Position numbers and translations under genes: made by a program
Shown here: piece after piece, positions 59,452 to 64,000 of the stretch
How the letters are laid out: each line of letters starts with the position of its first letter
How positions within the stretch are numbered: the stretch's first letter is position 1
Notes under the pieces: model-generated
What the model was told of the DNA's origin: nothing
The model's input: the letters and a program-made list of their open reading frames with translations, nothing else
The model's database searches: none
Source: Calliopsis andreniformis
Lineage: Eukaryota; Arthropoda; Insecta; Hymenoptera; Andrenidae
Reading direction: 5' to 3'
Assembly: GCF_051401765.1 (NCBI RefSeq)
Contig: NC_135071.1
Coordinates: forward strand, 8,224,961-8,288,960
Length of the DNA: 64,000 bases

Positions 59452-59867
59452 TGTGACCAAGGAAACATTTTGCCAGGACTATTCCGGTTCCTCCTATTCA
59501 GCTCTGAATACCATTCAGAGGGGAGTCCTCGCCATTGGCGGACCTGTTACACAACCGTATCAGGTCGCCAGGTATTACCACTGCACACCAGGCAGGTCGT
59601 AAAAATTGATAAGCCGGTCCCCAACGTCCTGCGGGAGCAGTCCTGGATAACTCGAGACAATCAACGGGTTTATTGGTCCAACGCTTTTGCCCGAGTTAAC
59701 TGGTGTAATTGCTCAGAGGTTACTCCCTTCCCCCTTTCGTTTAACATCACATGGTTCATGGTGATCTTGTTCATTGATCAACCCCAGGTTCTTTTCGCCC
59801 AACGACTTTTCCTCGTTGCAATGTCTTTATTTTGTAGTTTAAGAAATAAAGCAGTGCTCTAGTACAG
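59452..59867 (+). mobile_element. Possible solo LTR
   Basis: The block starts TGTGACCAAGG and ends AGTGCTCTAGTACA, with AATAAAGCAGTG 20 bases before the end, in the position of an LTR polyadenylation signal. It is distinctly GC-richer than its flanks. A 130-codon plus frame (59470-59862) fills it without a recognised domain. The terminal inverted dinucleotides are TG/CA but no clean target duplication is seen. Confidence 0.25.
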
Positions 59868-59984
59868 TTTTATATCTATATCTATAAATTTTTAGATAAG
59901 TGTATCCATGTGGATTACAACAATGTGTTGCCCCCAGAAATTCATATACAGATACGAATTAACTTACTTTGTGTGACTCATATA

Positions 59985-60090
59985 ATTTAAATACTTGAAA
60001 ATTTGAGCATTTCAACCACTAAATAATCGAAATTTAGAGTATTTGAAAATTAGCAAGTTCCTAAATTCCCAAATCCCTGAATAACCGTAT
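59985..60090. repeat. Low-complexity TTTGAAAATT tract
   Basis: CTTGAAAATTTGAGCATTTC, GAGTATTTGAAAATTAGC and similar words recur over about 100 bases. Confidence 0.45.
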
Positions 60091-60199
60091 AGGTACATGG
60101 TAGGTACCTACTATACCCATAAATATACTGTAACAATATCTTGCTCCTGGAAATTCATATACCTATCTACTAAGTTTCACATGCTCCTCCTCGATGAAC

Positions 60200-60734
60200 A
60201 CGAATTTTGTAAAGGATCGAAAGGCAAATCAATTTCACGTGCACCCAAATTACGTTCTAGTCTAGTGTCGGCGAAAATGATTAAATTCCGCGGGGAATCA
60301 GCGGGGATCAAAGATATACATAATGATACCGTGGGGTCGGGATTACAAGAGTATAAAGAGGAAGTTACGCGATTCAAGAGTGACCATGATAGTCGAGCTC
60401 TGATTAGACGAGGATTGCCGACGTTAATGCTCGGTGAAACTCAACGAAGCTGACCGAACGGTGGTCACTGGGAGGGCAAAGAGCAGGGTGGATGAGCAAA
60501 AGGGGTAAAAGGGAGTTGGCGATGCAATGGATCGGCAAACTGATGCAGCTCCCATCGTCTGCTAAATTGATTTACTTGACAAAGATTGAGTTACCAAATT
60601 AGAGGCCGCCGTTTCGGCCTGTTCGATCGTTATTCAAACGTAACGCCTTAATGACGCGACAGTTTCATTGTGTTTATTGCACGGAGGTGACCTTTGGTCA
60701 ACTAGCGTTTGGTCAACTTGCGGCGCACAGTATT
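60200..60734. other. GC-richer, conserved-looking noncoding block
   Basis: Non-repetitive sequence with GAGGCCGCCGTTTCGGCCTG and GTTTCATTGTGTTTATTGCA. It contains an everted repeat, TGACCTTTGGTCA at 60688-60700, and a second TTTGGTCAACT 16 bases on. A 118-codon plus frame (60097-60453) overlaps the left part without a recognised motif. It could be an enhancer. Confidence 0.3.
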
Positions 60735-60830
60735 CGAGACGGCTGCCTGGCCGTGAAAAATTAGTATAAGTGTATAAATCGTTGAAAACAAATTAGTTTA
60801 TTAACAGTCCAAACTTTCCTTAATTCCTTT
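60735..60830. repeat. Two-copy diverged repeat (partner at 34425-34515)
   Basis: The GAGACGGCTGCCTGG block, GAAAAATTA and the AAATCGTTGA block are in the same order and spacing as the copy at 34425-34515. Confidence 0.55.
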
Positions 60831-61565
60831 CTTTCTTTAATTCGAAATATTTTAAGCAGGAATAAAATTATTTAATTTTATTGAGACGAACTCTATACTT
60901 CGTTTTTAGAATCTTCGTTTATAGTAAGATTATAAGTATAGAATTATAATCTTAGAGAAAAGAAAGATGTAGAGGAAACGTTTGCAATTTTTTCTAAGAA
61001 CAACTTCTGAAAGATTAATATGGCAGTTTGTTGACAATTTCAATCTTGCTTCAATAAATTACTAGTGAATCTGTCAAAAAACTAACAGATTAAATTGGCA
61101 GCACTGATCGAATCAGTATGTTTATGCAAACATACCAGTGCTGTATGTACAAGCTTAATTTCAATGATCTTGCCAAATTAACTTTTAAAAAACTAGGTCG
61201 GAACAAGGAAATGTTCCCTCTATATCTTTCTTTCCTCTAAGGTTATAACACAGCTCTAGAAATTGTTTACGGTATTTAATTTGAAACTCTATTATTCAAA
61301 ACATTTAAGGTATTTAAGATATTAATTATCCCACAAAGTAAAATAAGAAGAAGAAACGTGAACCACTAAATGGCATTTTTTAAAAATGTATAAATTAGAC
61401 TTTTATGTCAAATTTAACTTCTTTACATATTCCTATAGACAGATATTATCGAATAAGAATTCTGGAGGATTTTAAAAGCTTCATGACACTAAGAATTAAA
61501 TAATCGGAAATGGTTAAATTTTGTTTCTTTTTTTCTCGAAATACTGTGTACTGCGTAAATCGACC
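60831..61565. other. AT-rich intronic DNA, nothing recognised
   Basis: ACAGATTAAATTGGCAGCAC near 61084 and GCAAACATACCAGTGCTG near 61126 give a weak GCACTG/CAGTGC inverted pair. There is no gene signal. Confidence 0.35.
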
Positions 61566-61568
61566 ATT

Positions 61569-61830
61569 CTATCGGTGGACCCGAGAGGAACCGGAAAAAT
61601 GCGGAGCTCGATCAAATGCGAATTTCGAGCTCGATCGCTTTCGGGATATCTGTAAACCTTGGAGAAAATAAACCGAGACAGCAGATTTACTCCGACGTAT
61701 TCGATGCCAAGGAAGTTTATGGCCGTCCTGTACAAAGTGTCGTACGTGGCCACGGTATTTTCGAACGTGAATTGAGGAGAACGATTCATCGATATCCCTT
61801 TGCTCCCACCTTCGTTTCATGGAAGTTTAT
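61569..61830. other. GC-richer block open on both strands, unrecognised
   Basis: A plus frame (61616-61882, 88 codons) and two minus frames (61514-61789, 91 codons; 61569-61820, 83 codons) are open together. The plus product includes IYSDVFDAKEVYGRPVQSVV. The minus product includes ENTVATYDTLYRTAINFLG. Both look moderately protein-like but neither has recognised motifs or clear splice sites. Low support for coding. Confidence 0.2.
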
Positions 61831-62286
61831 ATTCCTTTTTTCAGGATTCGTGATTTTCAATGGCATTGATCAATGGCATTGATCGCACTAGAAAATTACG
61901 AACTGAAGACTTTTCTGGGACTTGATATTCAGATAGAAGACAATTCTAATGACTTTCAAGGAAGAGTTTGTTATTAACTTGGTCTAAACTTCACTAGACT
62001 ATCAAAAATGTTGGTCCATGACAGATTGTACTATTATTTTTTAAGTTTAACCTTGAAAATTTTTTCGCTATGCCATTACAATATATACATATGCATTTTA
62101 CTTGCAAAATTAGCAGTGAAACTATACACTGTGGCCATTTTTCTAAGTTAATTTCGAAACAAAAGACACCGTCCACAAGTTGTTTCGATTCAAATAGTAC
62201 CTCCAAGTTCTACTTTCTTCAGTAATATTTTCAAGGAATATTATAAATGGGAATATTGTTAGGAATATTTTAGTAATTTCAGTTGA

Positions 62287-62698
62287 TACAGAATACTGAA
62301 TGTCCAGTAATAGGTATCCGATATTTTCAAGTCATTCTACAAGTCAAAAAGGACGAAGATCAAGAATAACGAAACTGGGTTTAAGGCTCCATCTTCAAAT
62401 TAAAGGCATGTCTAAAGTACACTCGAAGTATGTCTGACGTGAGGTCTTCTTCTACTTCTAGACCTGGCATTAGCTAGATCTGGCATTAGCCAGGTCAAGC
62501 GCAACGATGCTAGTAGAATAAGATAGTAAAATAGATCTACTCATCCTCAGATACATTTCACGCGCTCTTTAGGCATTCCTTCAACAATTAGTATCTCAGA
62601 AACGAAGTCTCACAAAATTAATTTAACTATCATATTCGTTTTATTTTAGCGTGTAGAATTTCTCTTCAAAATTTCTGACATCTGTTACCGAATACTGC
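62287..62698. mobile_element. MITE of the TACAGGG / ATTCGA family
   Basis: Left: ATACAGAATACTGAATGTCC, then AAAAAGGACGAAGATCAAGA. Right: TTCGTTTTATTTTAGCGTG, TCTTCAAAATTTCTGACATC and CGAATACTGCATA. Internal GATACATTTCACGCG, TTAGGCATT and CTCAGAAACGAAG link it to the copies at 54367 and 55870. The internal TAGACCTGGCATTAGC/TAGATCTGGCATTAGC is a local direct repeat at about 62459-62491. Confidence 0.65.
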
Positions 62699-63184
62699 AT
62701 ATGCCACTTGTGCGTTATTCTTACTTTCCCCTAGTAAACTTCAGAATAAGCTCCAATGTTCCAGTTTCTAACAAAGGTCACCCTAAAAATAGCTACAAAC
62801 TGATCACCACCATTTTTCCAAAAAAAAAATTAAAGAACCTGGATGACAGTTTACGTAATCGTAACACAAATAAGTACTTACCCACCTTTTATCCTCCTGA
62901 ATTTTATGGATCGTTATTATAACTATTGCAACAGACTCACCTAAAACAGAAAAAGAAGAACATTCTAAAGAAATTGTAAAAAAAACTACTTTCATATTTA
63001 TAAATGTATTATAAGTGACGATAAAATTCTTATGCATCTATAAAAAGCTGCAGTATATTCTCAAAAGATATAAAATAAAAGAAACAACACAATAAAAATA
63101 ACTGCAAATGCAGTGTCAGAGAAAAATAGGGAGAATCTATTTCCGTACAAATTCAAAGCTTTTCAAAGTCGATTGCTATCAATT

Positions 63185-63402
63185 AATCGATAAAATTTCG
63201 ATTAACCGAGCTTTGATTATTTACAGTCTTTTATTTAAAATTTCAATTATTTTGTGTATTAATAATAAAAGTATAACCGGACCAAGAATAGAACTCGAAC
63301 CATAATTAATGACAGTCTAATAAAATTTAGAAAATTCAGTATTAAATGGGTACCTTATCTTCGAATTTGGTTTACAATCGATTAATCAAAGTCCAACAGT
63401 AT
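63185..63402. mobile_element. Decayed pogo-like MITE
   Basis: The right end ATCGATTAATCAAAGTCCAACAG matches, with changes, the right end GATTAATCGAGGTTCTACAG of the 46859 element. Near the left, TTTCGATTAACCGAGCTTTG resembles the inverted end. Boundaries are approximate. Confidence 0.35.
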
Positions 63403-63409
63403 TTCAAAG

Positions 63410-64000
63410 ACATTTGATCGCTTGATTGCGAAAACTAAAAGATCACCCGTTACATCGTGCTGGTACCACGATTCTTAGTGGCAAAATGAGATGGGACACC
63501 TACACCGAGAGCCAGCGAAATGAAATGAAGCGAAAAGAAATGAAATAAAGGTTTCATTATTTTCGCCGGATATATTTCTGGCGTCTTAGGAAACGTCAGG
63601 TGACGTGACAAACGACGGGGGCATTCCACGAAAATTAACCGCGTCCCCTTCAACCTCTCCTCAGGTCGCCTTCAAATAAGTTATCTTAACGATAGTAAAA
63701 ATAAAAAGCAGAACACGCTAGAAAAGAAAGCTGTGGTTTATTAACGTGTTATGGTTTCAATAAACGATACACATAGCGTTATTACTTTTGGGATTGCAAT
63801 GCCCCTTGAGTTTGAACTGAACGAATGGGATTCAAGACGATTCGTCATATTACAAAGTTTTAATTTTCTTATTGAAGCAAGAATTAAAAGTGAAGTGATT
63901 AAACCAGTTATAAATGACTGAAGGTCAGTCTAAAAATATACTGCTAGATATTCCAAATTAATATTTTTCAATATTACGTAGTAATCCTCTTTGGCAGGAT
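63410..64000. other. Intronic DNA to window end, no gene recognised
   Basis: There is a GC-richer patch at 63440-63680 with a 67-codon minus frame and no motif. The rest is AT-rich. Confidence 0.35.

Larger units (their letters stand above)
22334..64000 (-). other. Presumed intron of mib1 upstream of the exon (continues beyond the window end)
   Basis: It ends at the AG acceptor of the mib1 exon. No preceding ankyrin, MIB/HERC2 or ZZ exon was recognised on the minus strand over the next 41 kb. If the assignment is right, this is at least 41 kb of a single intron, or an intron interrupted by exons I could not recognise. It holds most of the transposon remnants listed here. Confidence 0.5.

Noticed and set aside
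61514..61820. Overlapping minus frames of 83-91 codons with protein-like composition
   Set aside because: Three frames are open at once, so the signal cannot be assigned. It is kept only as an unassigned block, not as a gene.
63270..63300. CGGACCAAGAATAGAACTCG as a possible tRNA T-arm on the minus strand
   Set aside because: No matching acceptor, D or anticodon arms are present. It sits inside the decayed pogo-like element.

Overview
The window looks like AT-rich nuclear DNA of an insect, most likely a hymenopteran (inference). The evidence is a background of about two-thirds A+T with CpG-rich islands, one vertebrate/insect-conserved exon with canonical GT-AG splice sites, and many short TA- or TTAA-flanked inverted-repeat transposons. 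There are no operons, bacterial-type genes, convincing tRNA or rRNA genes, or CRISPR arrays.

The only confidently recognised coding segment is one internal exon on the minus strand at 22182-22333. It encodes 50 codons of the ankyrin-repeat region of the Notch-pathway E3 ubiquitin ligase Mind bomb 1 (mib1). I found no other mib1 exon, so 1-22181 is best read as (part of) its downstream intron and 22334-64000 as (part of) its upstream intron. This assumes no unrecognised gene boundary lies inside. Open frames of 60-177 codons occur throughout, mostly in GC-rich or low-complexity patches, and none shows a recognisable family apart from transposon remnants.

The introns are a fossil bed of DNA transposons. 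There are TTAA-flanked piggyBac-type short elements (3959-4254, 13869-14088, 26592-26794, possibly 16928-17092, and a possible 1.8-kb one at 31013-32798). There is a TA-flanked family with ends reading TACAGGGTGTTTC or close variants (22443-23304, 44481-44930, 54367-54725, 55870-56309, 62287-62698, partial at 11424-11720). Two further TACAGGG-type elements lie at 31365-31950 and 57727-58247. Near-palindromic foldbacks lie at 735-975, 1956-2141 and 33550-33725. There are pogo-like ends, a mariner/Tc-type transposase remnant (about 44260-44454), a probable solo LTR (10693-10971), and a three-copy dispersed repeat (15893-16086, 40801-40992, 49862-50048).

The most striking object is a 3,665-bp element at 27305-30969. 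It consists of two inverted arms of about 1.5 and 1.75 kb, each carrying a broken copy of the same unrecognised protein-coding sequence, around a spacer of about 450 bp. The arms differ mainly in the copy number of an internal tandem repeat of about 145 bp.

Other points of interest are homeodomain-site-rich, conserved-looking noncoding islands (for example 43270-43720), a promoter/5'UTR-like block at 37930-38105, a short two-strand open block at 54808-54929 with coding-like codon pattern, and a long polypyrimidine tract at 41424-41660.
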